Of a stretch of DNA of 64,000 nucleotides, positions 24,673-34,703 are shown piece after piece. The notes beneath the pieces were generated by a model. That model searched no databases, had not been told where the DNA came from, and saw nothing but the letters and a program-made list of their open reading frames with translations. A program made the translations under genes and the position numbers. The DNA lies in contig FOLJ01000006.1 of the NCBI GenBank assembly GCA_900112325.1, positions 62,001 through 126,000 on the forward strand, in the 5' to 3' direction. Positions within the stretch are counted from its first letter, which is position 1. Every line of letters starts with the position of its first letter. The DNA comes from Micromonospora sediminimaris. GTDB taxonomy: Bacteria > Actinomycetota > Actinomycetes > Mycobacteriales > Micromonosporaceae.

Positions 24673-24708
24673 CTCAGCGGCGCCGGGGGCACGAACGGCG
24701 CCGCTGAG
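24673..24708 (+). terminator. Terminator after doxX
   Basis: A perfect 12-base-pair stem (CTCAGCGGCGCC with GGCGCCGCTGAG) with a 12-base loop, followed by GTTTCG, eight bases after the DoxX stop. Confidence 0.8.
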
Positions 24709-24758
24709 GTTTCGCTCACAGGCTGAGATTGGCAGGCGACGGCCGCGTCCGGATTGCC

Positions 24759-24764
24759 TAGACT
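24759..24764 (+). promoter_or_regulatory. -10 box (TAGACT) for the riboswitch-thrC transcript
   Basis: TAGACT lies 19 bases before the first stem of the SAM riboswitch, so the transcript would start a few bases before the aptamer. TTGGCA at 24729 is too far to be its -35. Confidence 0.5.
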
Positions 24765-24782
24765 CGGCGACACAACTGCATA

Positions 24783-24918
24783 CCTCATCCAGAGGGGCTG
24801 AGGGATACGGCCCGACGACGCCCCGGCAACCACCTCGCGCGCTCACCGTTGAGCGTCCGGCGGGGCAGGTGCCAATTCCGTCCCCGCCGCAGGGTGCGAT
24901 GCGGGGAAAGATGAGAGG
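24783..24918 (+). promoter_or_regulatory. SAM-I (S-box) riboswitch
   Basis: The core elements of a SAM-I aptamer are present in order: P1 5' strand CTCATC (24784-24789), AGAGGGGCTGAGGGA of the kink-turn region, CGGCCCGACGACGCCCCGGC followed by AACC, then CAGGTGCCAATTCC, a P4 hairpin, and the P1 3' strand GATGAG (24910-24915). The ribosome site of thrC (GAGAGGA, 24913-24919) shares bases with the P1 3' strand, so ligand binding should hide it. No separate terminator stem is seen, so translational control is the likelier mode. Confidence 0.88.
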
Positions 24919-24926
24919 ACTTCGAC

Positions 24927-26213
24927 ATGACGTCGACGCTCGCCCCGTCCGGCATCGACACCGCCGCCAGCCCCGCCCGTGCCCTGGTCTGCCGGGCCTG
25001 TTCGGCCCGCTACCCGCTCGCCGCCCAGCACGCCTGTTACGAGTGTTTCGGCCCGCTGGAGGTCGACTACGACCCGGCCGCACTCGCCACCGTCACCCGC
25101 GAGCAGATCGAGGCCGGCCCGCGCAACCTCTGGCGCTACGCCGCCCTGCTGCCCGCCGGCCAGGACCCGGCCGCCCGGGTCACCCTGGACCCGGGTTTCA
25201 CCCCGCTGGTGGCCGCCGACCAGCTCGCCGCCGAGTTGGGCATCACCGCTCCGCTCTGGGTCAAGGACGACAGCGCCAATCCCACCCACTCCTTCAAGGA
25301 CCGGGTGGTGTCGGTGGCGCTGACCGCCGCCCGCGCGCTGGGCTTCTCCCGGTTCGCCTGCGCCTCCACCGGCAACCTGGCCAACTCCGTGGCCGCGCAC
25401 GCCGCCCGGGTGGGTGCGCCCTCCGTGGTCTTCATCCCCAGCGACCTGGAGCAGGGCAAGGTCGTCACGACCGCCGTCTACGGCGGTGACCTGGTCGCCA
25501 TCGACGGGTCGTACGACGACGTGAACCGGCTCTGCGGCGAACTGGTCGAGACCGACGAGTTCGAGGACACCGCCTTCGTCAACGTCAACGTGCGGCCGTA
25601 CTACGCGGAAGGGTCCAAGACGCTCGGCTACGAGGTGGCCGAGCAACTCGGTTGGCGGATCCCCGCCCAGGTGGTCATCCCGATGGCCTCGGGCGAGCTG
25701 CTCACCAAGATTGACAAGGCGTTCAGCGAGCTGGTCGAGATCGGCCTGGTCGAGGCCCCGGCCGGTGGCTGGAAGGTCTTCGGGGCGCAGTCGGCCGGCT
25801 GCAACCCGATCGCCACCGCACTGCACGGCGGCACCGACGTCATCACCCCGGTCAAGCCGACCGGGATCGCCAAGTCGCTGAACATCGGCGACCCGGCCGC
25901 CGGGCTGTACGCCCTGGAGGCGGTGCGCCGCACCGGTGGCTGGATGGACTACGCCGACGACGACGAGATCCGATCGGGGGTACGCCTGTTGGCGCGTACC
26001 ACCGGGGTCTTCGCGGAGACGGCCGGCGGGGTGACCGTGGCGGTGCTGCGCAAGCTTGTCGAATCGGGCCGGCTGGACCCGACCGCCGAGACGGTGGTGT
26101 TCAACACCGGCGAAGGACTGAAGACCCTCGACGCGGTCGCCGGCGAGGTCGGCCCCACCCACCGGATCAAGCCTTCGTTGCGGGCCGCCCGCGACGCGGG
26201 CCTGCTGACCTGA
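24927..26213 (+). CDS. thrC: Threonine synthase
   Basis: A 428-residue PLP enzyme that converts O-phosphohomoserine to threonine. An N-terminal zinc-ribbon-like Cys4 set (C22, C25, C37, C40) precedes the catalytic domain. The PLP lysine is K124 in HSFKDR, with CASTGNLANS binding the phosphate and FNTGEGLKTLD near the end. ATG 24927 has its ribosome site inside the preceding SAM-I riboswitch, so synthesis should fall when SAM, and hence methionine, is abundant. The SAM link fits the shared precursor of threonine and methionine. Confidence 0.93.
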   Translation: MTSTLAPSGIDTAASPARALVCRACSARYPLAAQHACYECFGPLEVDYDPAALATVTREQIEAGPRNLWRYAALLPAGQDPAARVTLDPGFTPLVAADQLAAELGITAPLWVKDDSANPTHSFKDRVVSVALTAARALGFSRFACASTGNLANSVAAHAARVGAPSVVFIPSDLEQGKVVTTAVYGGDLVAIDGSYDDVNRLCGELVETDEFEDTAFVNVNVRPYYAEGSKTLGYEVAEQLGWRIPAQVVIPMASGELLTKIDKAFSELVEIGLVEAPAGGWKVFGAQSAGCNPIATALHGGTDVITPVKPTGIAKSLNIGDPAAGLYALEAVRRTGGWMDYADDDEIRSGVRLLARTTGVFAETAGGVTVAVLRKLVESGRLDPTAETVVFNTGEGLKTLDAVAGEVGPTHRIKPSLRAARDAGLLT

Positions 26214-26393
26214 CGACGAACGGATTAGTAAGCGGCATTTCGCAGGGAGTGAGCGAAACACGCCGCCAGGGACTTGACGACCGCAAACGGACGGCGCAAG
26301 ATGCTCCGTGCGGGAGGGCGCTTCGCCGTAGACTTTCAGTCTTTACGACCCAGCGCCGGAGGCGTTGTGCGATCGTCCCTCCCGACCAACGTC

Positions 26394-26427
26394 CGAGCGG
26401 GCCAGCGAAAATTCGCTGGCCCGCTCG
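26394..26427. repeat. Perfect 16-bp inverted repeat upstream of the first GNAT gene
   Basis: CGAGCGGGCCAGCGAA and its exact complement TTCGCTGGCCCGCTCG are separated by two bases. The hairpin ends 25 bases before the start codon of the first twin acetyltransferase. It may be a terminator for transcripts from thrC, though no T-run follows, or a leader structure. The rest of 26214-26452 holds a small hairpin near 26331 (AGACTTTCAGTCT) and no recognised gene. Confidence 0.6.
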
Positions 26428-26452
26428 TCTGTCGCTGGCGCAGGCTGCCGGC

Positions 26453-27472
26453 ATGACCATCACCATCACCCCGGTCTGGGCCGCCGACGAGGCGGCCGTC
26501 GAGCAGGCGTATCAGATCGGTGCCGCACAGGTGGCCGCCGACGAGCCGGACTTCCCGCCGCTCTGCCGGCGACGATTCACCGCCCTGCTCCGCCATCCGA
26601 TGCCGGGCTACGAAACCAGCATGCTGCTGGCGTGGATCGACGGTGTGCCGGCCGGTTTTCTCCGGCTGGACCTGCCGCAGCTGGACAACACCGAGAACGC
26701 CTCCGCTGAGCTGATCGTGCATCCGGCACGACGCCGCCGAGGCGTCGGCCGAGCGTTGGCCGAACATGGCCTCGGCCTGCTGCGCGAGCGCGGGCGTAAA
26801 CGGGTGAGTGCGATGAGCCGGGCGGAGCTTGCCGGCGAGCCCGGCCGCCGGTCGCCGGGTAACGCATTCGCTGCGGCCATGGGCGCGGTCGACGCCCTGA
26901 CCGATGTGCGGCGACGCCTCGACACCGCCGACCTCGATCAGGCGAAGCTGGACGCGCTGCTGGCCGACGCCCGGGATCGCTCGACCGGCTACCAGGTGCT
27001 GTGCTGGCGCGGGTACACGCCCGACGACCTGGCCGCCGACGTGGCGTACCTCGACGGACGGCTGCTGGCCGACGCGCCGATGGGCGATCTGGCGTGGGAG
27101 CCGGAGCAGGTCGACGCCGACCGTCTGCGCGGCACCGAGTCGGCGCTGGACGCGCGGGGTCGGCGGCGTTACCACGTCGGCGTCCGCCACGAGGCATCCG
27201 GTCGGCTGGTCGCGTGGACGCTGTTGGACGTCGGTGCCTCCGCGGACTGGCACTCGTTCCAGCAGATCACAATCGTCGACCCCGAGCACCGGGGACACCG
27301 GCTGGGCCTACTCGCCAAGATCGAAAACTTGCGGCACCTGCTCGCCCACGAGCCGGGCGTACGAGTGATCGACACCTTCAACGCGGCCAGCAACGACCAC
27401 ATGATCGCCATCAACGAGCAGCTCGGTTTCCGGGTGCAGGACCGGTGGAGCAACTGGCAGCTCAACGTGTGA
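26453..27472 (+). CDS. Twin-domain GNAT acetyltransferase, copy 1
   Basis: A 339-residue protein with two GNAT domains. In the first, PARRRRGVGRALAEH is the acetyl-CoA loop; in the second, IVDPEHRGHRLGLLAK plays the same role, followed by NDHMIAINEQLGFR. The overall build resembles mycothiol-synthase-like tandem GNATs, but the sequence is distinct from the MshD gene at 55-56 kb. It is the same length as its neighbour and clearly paralogous. The ATG is the first before the domain; no ribosome site is seen, and CAGGCT six bases before it may serve as a -10 for a leaderless mRNA. Substrate unknown. Confidence 0.8.
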   Translation: MTITITPVWAADEAAVEQAYQIGAAQVAADEPDFPPLCRRRFTALLRHPMPGYETSMLLAWIDGVPAGFLRLDLPQLDNTENASAELIVHPARRRRGVGRALAEHGLGLLRERGRKRVSAMSRAELAGEPGRRSPGNAFAAAMGAVDALTDVRRRLDTADLDQAKLDALLADARDRSTGYQVLCWRGYTPDDLAADVAYLDGRLLADAPMGDLAWEPEQVDADRLRGTESALDARGRRRYHVGVRHEASGRLVAWTLLDVGASADWHSFQQITIVDPEHRGHRLGLLAKIENLRHLLAHEPGVRVIDTFNAASNDHMIAINEQLGFRVQDRWSNWQLNV

Positions 27473-27522
27473 CAGGCGAAAACCGGTGGCGGTGGCCGGG
27501 CGGTGCCGGCACGCTCACCGCC

Positions 27523-28542
27523 ATGGACATCGCCGTCATGCCGTACGAGTCCACCGACGAGGCAGCGCTCGACGAGGCGTACCGCGTTGTCGCGGCGGCG
27601 CAGGCGGTCGACCTGCCCGATCTGCCGGTGGGAGACCGGGCCGAGTTCGGGCTCCTGGTCGCCCATCCGCCGCACGGCAACGTGATCCATCAGGCGTTGG
27701 CCCGGCGGGACGGCGAGGTGGCCGGTCACCTGCGGATGCGGCTGCCGCAACTGGAGAACACCGGCATCGCCACCGTCGAGCTGACCGTCGATCCGGCGCG
27801 GCGGCGGCGGGGGGTGGGCCGAGCACTGCTGGCGTACGCCCGGAAGGTGGCCGCCGAGCACGGCCGCGAGCGGTTGATCGGTGAGACCCCCGGGCCGCTG
27901 CCCGGCGGACCGGGGCGGGAGGCGCCCGGGGCGGCCTTCGCGGCGGCGGCCGGCGCGCAGGCCGCGTTGGCAGAGGTGCGGCGTCGACTGGACACCACGC
28001 GGCTGGACCCGGCGGCTCTGACCGCCCTGCACAATGCTGCCCGCACCCGGGCCGCCGGTTACCGGACGGTGGCCTGGCGCGGGCCGGTGGCCGAGGAGTA
28101 CGTGGTCGACATCGCCAGGCTGGAGAGTCGGCTGCTCGTCGACGCGCCGATGGGGGATCTCGCGATCGAGGCGGAGCAGGTGGACGCCGCGCGGCTGCGG
28201 GAGATCGAGCGGATCCAGCGATTGCGGGGCCGACGGCGTTACCACGTCGGCGCGGTGCACGAGGCCACCGGCCGGATGGTCGCCTGGACGATGATCGACA
28301 GGGGCCCGTCGACGCCGTGGCACGCCTGGCAGGAGATCACCATCGTCGACCCCGCACACCGGGGTCATCGCCTCGGCCTGCTCGTCAAGGTCGAGAACCT
28401 TCGGCACGCACTTGCCCACGAGCCGGGCCTGGCCGCGATCGACACCTGGAACGCGGCGGTCAACGATCACATGATCAGCATCAACGAGCAGCTCGGGTTC
28501 CGCCCGGTCGACGCCTGGACCGATTGGCAGCTGACCATCTGA
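27523..28542 (+). CDS. Twin-domain GNAT acetyltransferase, copy 2
   Basis: A 339-residue paralogue of the preceding gene, starting 50 bases after it on the same strand. It shares the architecture and many exact blocks, for example DAPMGDLA, GRRRYHVG, ITIVDP and HRGHRLGLL, and the end NDHMISINEQLGFRP. The first-domain loop is PARRRRGVGRALLAY. The ATG is preceded by CACGCT at seven bases, consistent with a leaderless transcript. The pair probably arose by tandem duplication, and the divergence in the N-terminal substrate-binding halves suggests different acceptors. Confidence 0.8.
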   Translation: MDIAVMPYESTDEAALDEAYRVVAAAQAVDLPDLPVGDRAEFGLLVAHPPHGNVIHQALARRDGEVAGHLRMRLPQLENTGIATVELTVDPARRRRGVGRALLAYARKVAAEHGRERLIGETPGPLPGGPGREAPGAAFAAAAGAQAALAEVRRRLDTTRLDPAALTALHNAARTRAAGYRTVAWRGPVAEEYVVDIARLESRLLVDAPMGDLAIEAEQVDAARLREIERIQRLRGRRRYHVGAVHEATGRMVAWTMIDRGPSTPWHAWQEITIVDPAHRGHRLGLLVKVENLRHALAHEPGLAAIDTWNAAVNDHMISINEQLGFRPVDAWTDWQLTI

Positions 28543-28595
28543 AGTTGTGACACGCCCCTACTGATCTGAGGGCTTCGTGTTGCATGATGGCGGGC

Positions 28596-30269
28596 ATGAC
28601 GGAGACCCCGCACCCCCGCTACGACAGGCACGCCGAGACCCTCAACCGCGCGCTGACCGCGATCACGGAGCGGGGATACTGGTCCGCCTACCCGGAATCA
28701 CCAAGCCCACGGGTGTACGGCGAGACCGCCGCCGCCGACGGCAAGGCCGCCTTCGAGGCGTACCTGGGCGGGGACTTCCCGCTCGACCAGCCGGGTGGCG
28801 GCGACCGGGTCGCCACCGAGCACAGCCCGTTCGGCGTCGCCCTGAACGTCCGCTACCCGCACGCCGACGCCGAACAACTGGTCACCGCCGCGTCAGCGGC
28901 GCTGCCCGCCTGGCGGGACGCCGGCCCGCAGACCCGGGTGGGTGTCTGTCTGGAGATCCTCGACCGGCTGCACAAGAACATCTTCGAGCTGGCCAACGCG
29001 GTGCAGTTCACAAGTGGTCAGGCGTTCGTGATGGCCTTCCAGGCCGGTGGCGCGCACGCCCTGGACCGCGCGCTGGAGGCGCTGGCCTACGCGTACGCGG
29101 AGATGACCCGGCACCCGGGCACCGCCGGCTGGGAGAAGGCCGCCGGCAAGGGCGACCCGCTGCGGATGTCCAAGACCTTCCACGTGGTGCCCCGGGGCGT
29201 GGCCCTCGTCATCGGCTGCAACACCTTCCCGACCTGGAACTCGTACCCGGGTCTGTTCGCCTCGCTGGTCACCGGCAACCCGGTCGTGGTCAAGCCGCAC
29301 CCGCGCGCCGTGCTGCCGCTGGCCATCACCGTGCGGTACGCCCGGGAGGTGCTCGCCGAGGCCGGCTTCGACCCGAACCTGGTGCTGCTGGCCGCCGAGG
29401 CCCCCGGCGAGAAGCTCGCCTCGACGCTGGCCCTGCACCCGGCGGTGAAGATCGTCGACTTCACCGGCTCCACCGAGTACGGCGACTGGTTGGAGGCGAA
29501 CGCCCGCCAGGCGGCGGTGTACACCGAGAAGGCGGGGCTCAACACGGTGGTGATCGACTCCACCGACGACTTCGCCGGGATGTGCCGCAACCTGGGCTTC
29601 ACGCTGACGCTCTACAGCGGGCAGATGTGCACCACCTCGCAGAACATCTTCATCCCCCGGGACGGCATCGACACCGATCAGGGGCACAAGAGCTTCGACG
29701 AGGTGGCCGGCGGCATCGCCGCGGCGGTCGGCAAGCTCACCGGTGACCCGGCCCGCGGGGTGGAACTGACCGGCGCGATCGTCAACGACGGGGTGCTGGA
29801 GCGGCTGAATGAGGTGACCAAGGTCGGTTCGCCGGTGCTGGAGTCGCGTACCGTCGAGCACCCCTCGTTCCCGGACGCCGTGGTGCGTACGCCGGCCATC
29901 GTGAAGTTGGACGCGGGTGACACCGAGACCTACTCGCGGGAGTGGTTCGGGCCGATCTCCTTCGCCATCGCCACCGACTCCACGGCGCACAGCCTGGAGA
30001 TCCTGCGCTCGACCGTGGGCGAGAAGGGCGCCCTCACCGCGGCGGTCTACTCCACCGACGACGCGGTGCTGGACGCCACCGAGGCGGCGGCGATCGAGGT
30101 CGGGGTGCACCTGTCGGCCAACCTCACCGGCGGCGTCTTCGTGAACCAGTCGGCGGCCTTCTCCGACTTCCACGGCAGCGGAGCGAACGCGGCGGCGAAC
30201 TCGGCGTTGACCGACGGGGCGTACGTGGCGAACCGGTTCCGGGTCGTGCAGAGCCGTCGACACGTCTGA
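28596..30269 (+). CDS. paaN: PaaN-type aldehyde dehydrogenase
   Basis: A 557-residue protein of the PaaN branch of aldehyde dehydrogenases, used in the ring-cleavage phase of phenylacetate degradation. The catalytic Cys is in YSGQMCTTSQN, the NAD-binding stretch includes VVKPHPRAVLPLA, and FTGSTEYG stands for the coenzyme G-motif. The length exceeds ordinary ALDH by some 60 N-terminal residues, as in PaaN. ATG 28596 is chosen over ATGs at 28584 and 28587, giving MTETPHP. No other paa gene is visible nearby, so it may act on other aldehydes. A strong terminator follows. Confidence 0.85.
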   Translation: MTETPHPRYDRHAETLNRALTAITERGYWSAYPESPSPRVYGETAAADGKAAFEAYLGGDFPLDQPGGGDRVATEHSPFGVALNVRYPHADAEQLVTAASAALPAWRDAGPQTRVGVCLEILDRLHKNIFELANAVQFTSGQAFVMAFQAGGAHALDRALEALAYAYAEMTRHPGTAGWEKAAGKGDPLRMSKTFHVVPRGVALVIGCNTFPTWNSYPGLFASLVTGNPVVVKPHPRAVLPLAITVRYAREVLAEAGFDPNLVLLAAEAPGEKLASTLALHPAVKIVDFTGSTEYGDWLEANARQAAVYTEKAGLNTVVIDSTDDFAGMCRNLGFTLTLYSGQMCTTSQNIFIPRDGIDTDQGHKSFDEVAGGIAAAVGKLTGDPARGVELTGAIVNDGVLERLNEVTKVGSPVLESRTVEHPSFPDAVVRTPAIVKLDAGDTETYSREWFGPISFAIATDSTAHSLEILRSTVGEKGALTAAVYSTDDAVLDATEAAAIEVGVHLSANLTGGVFVNQSAAFSDFHGSGANAAANSALTDGAYVANRFRVVQSRRHV

Positions 30270-30277
30270 GAGCTGAT

Positions 30278-30305
30278 GCGGCTCCGGGGTATTCCCCGGA
30301 GCCGC
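30278..30305. terminator. Bidirectional terminator after paaN
   Basis: A perfect 12-base-pair stem (GCGGCTCCGGGG with CCCCGGAGCCGC) around the loop TATT, between convergent genes. Confidence 0.82.
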
Positions 30306-30330
30306 CCGGGTCGGCGATCGTCCGTCGGGT

Positions 30331-30861
30331 CTACGCGGCCCTGCGCATCTGGAGTTCGCGCAGGGTGGGGATGTTGGGGTGCGGGACGCGGACACCTGTG
30401 TCGACGAAACCCAGCCGCTGGTAGGCCCGGTAGGCGAGGTCGTTGCCGACCACGACCTCGAGCATCAGCTCGTTCCGTCCGCAGGCCCGGGACCAGTGCG
30501 CCACCCCACCGACCAGCTCCGCGAGCAGGCCGGTGCCCCGCCAGCTCGGAGTGATGTAGACGGCGTAGAGCACGGTCACCCCCGGCTCGGCCGGGTGCGC
30601 CATGCCACCGACGTGCCCGACGAGCCGGCCGCCCGGATCCGCCACGAACTGCGCCGTGTCGGGGCCGGCGGAGACCCGGGCGACCCGGGCGGCGTACTCG
30701 GCGTGTGGTCGGGCCGCGGCCTCGGCGATCGTCTCCAGGAAGGCCAGCGGCGCGTCCGCGAGCATCTCCAGGCGCAGCGCCCGCATCCGAGCTGTGTCGG
30801 CTGGCTCGACTCGGCGGATGACGGCCCGGCGCAGCGCCGTCCCGTCGGTGACGCTTGTCAT
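30331..30861 (-). CDS. GNAT-family N-acetyltransferase
   Basis: A 176-residue acetyltransferase. It opens with VIRRVEPADTARMRALRLEM, typical of the N-terminal helix pair, and has YAVYITPSWRGTGLLAELVG as the acetyl-CoA binding segment (about 98-117), followed by LMLEVVVGNDLAYRAYQRLGF. This is the general GNAT type found in antibiotic and polyamine acetyltransferases; the acceptor cannot be inferred. The ATG at 30861 starts the domain at the correct place; an in-frame extension upstream looks non-coding. Convergent with paaN. Confidence 0.82.
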   Translation of the reverse strand: MTSVTDGTALRRAVIRRVEPADTARMRALRLEMLADAPLAFLETIAEAAARPHAEYAARVARVSAGPDTAQFVADPGGRLVGHVGGMAHPAEPGVTVLYAVYITPSWRGTGLLAELVGGVAHWSRACGRNELMLEVVVGNDLAYRAYQRLGFVDTGVRVPHPNIPTLRELQMRRAA

Positions 30862-30949
30862 GCCGGAATGCTTATCACAATGACGTACGACGATGCGGAC
30901 GACTGTAATACGCCCGATTTGTGGTCGTGCGCCGTCGTCACTCCTCGTG

Positions 30950-30955
30950 TAGCGT
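30950..30955 (+). promoter_or_regulatory. Candidate -10 box (TAGCGT) of the cold-shock gene
   Basis: TAGCGT would give a leader of about 110 bases that includes the hairpin at 30972-31001. Confidence 0.4.
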
Positions 30956-30971
30956 GCGATTTCGGTCACCC

Positions 30972-31001
30972 GTTTCAGTGGTCGTCGCCGACCGCTGAAA
31001 C
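30972..31001 (+). promoter_or_regulatory. Leader hairpin of the cold-shock gene
   Basis: GTTTCAGTGGTCG and CGACCGCTGAAAC pair over 13 bases with a single G-U, around the tetraloop TCGC. It lies 71 bases before the start codon, in the region expected to be the 5' untranslated leader. Confidence 0.55.
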
Positions 31002-31072
31002 CGGTGGTTTCCGGGTGCCGGTTCGCTGGCGGCCCGAGGTAGTGGAACGCCGTGCAGAGTGAGGAAAACACC

Positions 31073-31276
31073 GTGGCACAAGGCACCGTGAAGTGGTTCA
31101 ACGCCGAGAAGGGCTACGGCTTCATCGCCGTCGACGGCGGGCAGGACGTCTTCGTTCACTTCTCTGCGATCGAGATGGACGGCTACAAAGCGCTGGACGA
31201 CGGTCAGCGGGTGGAGTTCGAGATCGCCCAGGGCCAGAAGGGCCCACAGGCGGAGCGGGTGCGCGTCATCGCCTGA
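31073..31276 (+). CDS. Cold-shock protein (CspA family)
   Basis: A 67-residue single cold-shock domain, which binds single-stranded RNA and DNA and melts RNA structure. Both RNP motifs are seen: KGYGFIAV (RNP1) and VFVHFSAI (RNP2). Length is standard. The GTG has GAGGAAA six bases upstream; an in-frame ATG at 31052 lies before that site. A long leader with a stable hairpin precedes it, as in other cold-shock genes. Confidence 0.95.
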   Translation: MAQGTVKWFNAEKGYGFIAVDGGQDVFVHFSAIEMDGYKALDDGQRVEFEIAQGQKGPQAERVRVIA

Positions 31277-31287
31277 GCGCCGACCAC

Positions 31288-31320
31288 CCACCCCCCACCG
31301 ACCGATCGTCGTCGGGGTGG
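31288..31320 (+). terminator. Possible terminator after the cold-shock gene
   Basis: CCACCCC and GGGGTGG can pair around an inner CGAC/GTCG stem, 11 bases after the stop. It is imperfect and lacks a T-run. Confidence 0.35.
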
Positions 31321-31405
31321 CGTGACCATCGCCGGAGGGGGCAGCGGTGCCGGCGCCCCACAAGGGAAGATCATGGGCCGAGCCAGCCGTCGCTGAGGAG
31401 GTCCC

Positions 31406-32458
31406 ATGTCCGACCAGCCGCCCCCGACAGGTCCGTCCTCTCCGCCTCCGGGTGAGCCGCAGCCGCCCGCCGGATGGGTCGGTCAACCACCCCTCCCGGG
31501 CCAGCCTGCGTACGGTGCGCAGCCGGCTCATCCCATGCAGCCGTCCCACCCCGGCATGACGCCGTATCCCGGCCAGCCGTTCTACGGCTGGTACCCCCCG
31601 GGCGGCTACGGCCTCGACCCCTCCGACGCCCTGGTGACCCCGCCCGGGGCCGGGCTGGGCGGCTGGTTCGCCCGGTGTGTGGGTGCCGCCCGCCGGGGGT
31701 GGCGACCCCTGCTGCCGATCCTCGTACTCACCCAGGCGCTGCCGGCCGCGGTGCTGTCGGTGCTCGTGTTGGCCGTGGACCCCTCGGCCCGCTGGGACGC
31801 CCAGCTCGCCAGCGACTCCGCCGCGCTGCCGGCGAACTTCTGGTCCGATCTCGCGACGCTCCTGGTCGTGGTACTCGGTGGCAGCCTGCTGCTCGGTGTG
31901 GTGCAGGCCGTCGGCTGGGCCGCCGGCACCTGGGTGATCGCCCGGCAGGCGGTCGGCGAGTCGGCCGGCCTCGGTGCCGCCCTGCGCTACGGAGCGCGTC
32001 GGGCGCTCGGTCTGTGGGGCTGGACACTGCTCATCACCCTGATCGTCACCTTCGGATTCTGTCTGTGCTTCCTGCCCGGCGTGTACGCGGCGTTCGCGCT
32101 GGCCCTGGCCGGCCCGGTCTACCTCTTCGAGCGGCACGACCCGCTCAGCAGGTCGCATCGAATGCTGCGTGACCGGCTGGGGCTGCTGCTCGGCCGGGTG
32201 GCGCTTGTGGGTGCCGCCGTGATCGGTTTCTCACTGGCCGCGAGCGTGCTGGAGTCGCTGGCGATCCTGCCGTTCGGCACCACTCCGTTGGACTCGCCGG
32301 GCACGGCGGTGGGCGCGGTGCTGACGATTGCGGTGGTCGCGGTGCTGACGCTGCCGGCGTACCTCGCGCAGCTGGTCGGGCTGGTCGTCACCTACGCCGA
32401 GCAGCGGGCACACGAGGGCCCGGTGAACGCCGCCCAACTGGCAGCCGAACTCGGCTGA
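31406..32458 (+). CDS. Pro-rich polytopic membrane protein
   Basis: A 350-residue protein. Residues 1-75 are a cytosolic tail rich in Pro, Gly, Tyr and Gln. The rest holds about six transmembrane helices, arranged like the membrane domain found in glycerophosphodiester phosphodiesterase-type and DUF975-like proteins, with LFERHDPLSRSHRMLRDR in a cytosolic loop. Such proteins are common in actinobacteria and have no settled role. GAGGAGG sits six bases before the ATG. It is a single gene between the cold-shock gene and groEL. Confidence 0.75.
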   Translation: MSDQPPPTGPSSPPPGEPQPPAGWVGQPPLPGQPAYGAQPAHPMQPSHPGMTPYPGQPFYGWYPPGGYGLDPSDALVTPPGAGLGGWFARCVGAARRGWRPLLPILVLTQALPAAVLSVLVLAVDPSARWDAQLASDSAALPANFWSDLATLLVVVLGGSLLLGVVQAVGWAAGTWVIARQAVGESAGLGAALRYGARRALGLWGWTLLITLIVTFGFCLCFLPGVYAAFALALAGPVYLFERHDPLSRSHRMLRDRLGLLLGRVALVGAAVIGFSLAASVLESLAILPFGTTPLDSPGTAVGAVLTIAVVAVLTLPAYLAQLVGLVVTYAEQRAHEGPVNAAQLAAELG

Positions 32459-32472
32459 CCCGGGCCATCGTG

Positions 32473-32499
32473 CTTGCACTCGGCAGGGCAGAGTGCTAA
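32473..32499. promoter_or_regulatory. CIRCE operator 1 (HrcA site)
   Basis: CTTGCACTC-N9-GAGTGCTAA matches the CIRCE consensus TTAGCACTC-N9-GAGTGCTAA at all but two positions. It lies about 240 bases before groEL and probably overlaps its promoter, as TTGCAC may serve as the -35. Confidence 0.9.
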
Positions 32500-34356
<1,857 letters not shown>

Positions 34357-34372
34357 GTCCAGCTCCAACGCC

Positions 34373-34408
34373 GGAAGGGGCGGGCCGCGTCAGCGGTCCG
34401 CCCCTTCC
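34373..34408 (+). terminator. Terminator after groEL
   Basis: GGAAGGGGCGGGCCGC pairs with GCGGTCCGCCCCTTCC (16 base pairs, one G-U) around GTCA, followed by GCTTTTG. Confidence 0.88.
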
Positions 34409-34460
34409 GCTTTTGTCGGCGGTGGCCGGCCGACCCTGCGTCGGCGGTGGCGGCTGGTCG

Positions 34461-34703
34461 CTACGTCGGGAGTGGCCGCTGGTTCCGTCGCTTCCGCGCC
34501 CGGTCGTACGGTGGTCGGTGCTGAACCGGCTCGTCCACCAGGATGAGCGGCTCCTCGGGTGGCTCGTCCACACCGGTCATCTCGGCCAACTGCTCGGCGT
34601 CGCCGTAGTCGAGCCGGTCGATCGGCAGTTGGCCGGGGAGTCCGTGGACCGCAGCCCCGGTGGCTGGTGGGGCTTGCCGGGCCTGATCGTCGTCCGTGCT
34701 CAT
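34461..34703 (-). CDS. Small conserved-looking hypothetical protein
   Basis: An 80-residue acidic-to-neutral soluble protein without signal or helix motifs; it contains PIDRLDYGDAEQLAEMTGVD and a Pro-rich, then Arg-rich C-terminus. I do not recognise the family. It is judged real because AAGGAGG lies seven bases before the ATG and a neat TACCG-TTT-CGGTA hairpin sits just upstream of that site. It is convergent with groEL. Confidence 0.6.
   Translation of the reverse strand: MSTDDDQARQAPPATGAAVHGLPGQLPIDRLDYGDAEQLAEMTGVDEPPEEPLILVDEPVQHRPPYDRARKRRNQRPLPT

Noticed and set aside
26281..26345. tRNA- or tmRNA-like fold before the twin acetyltransferases
   Set aside because: Small hairpins exist, but there is no TPC arm (GGTTCRA), no anticodon arm of proper size and no CCA-compatible acceptor stem.
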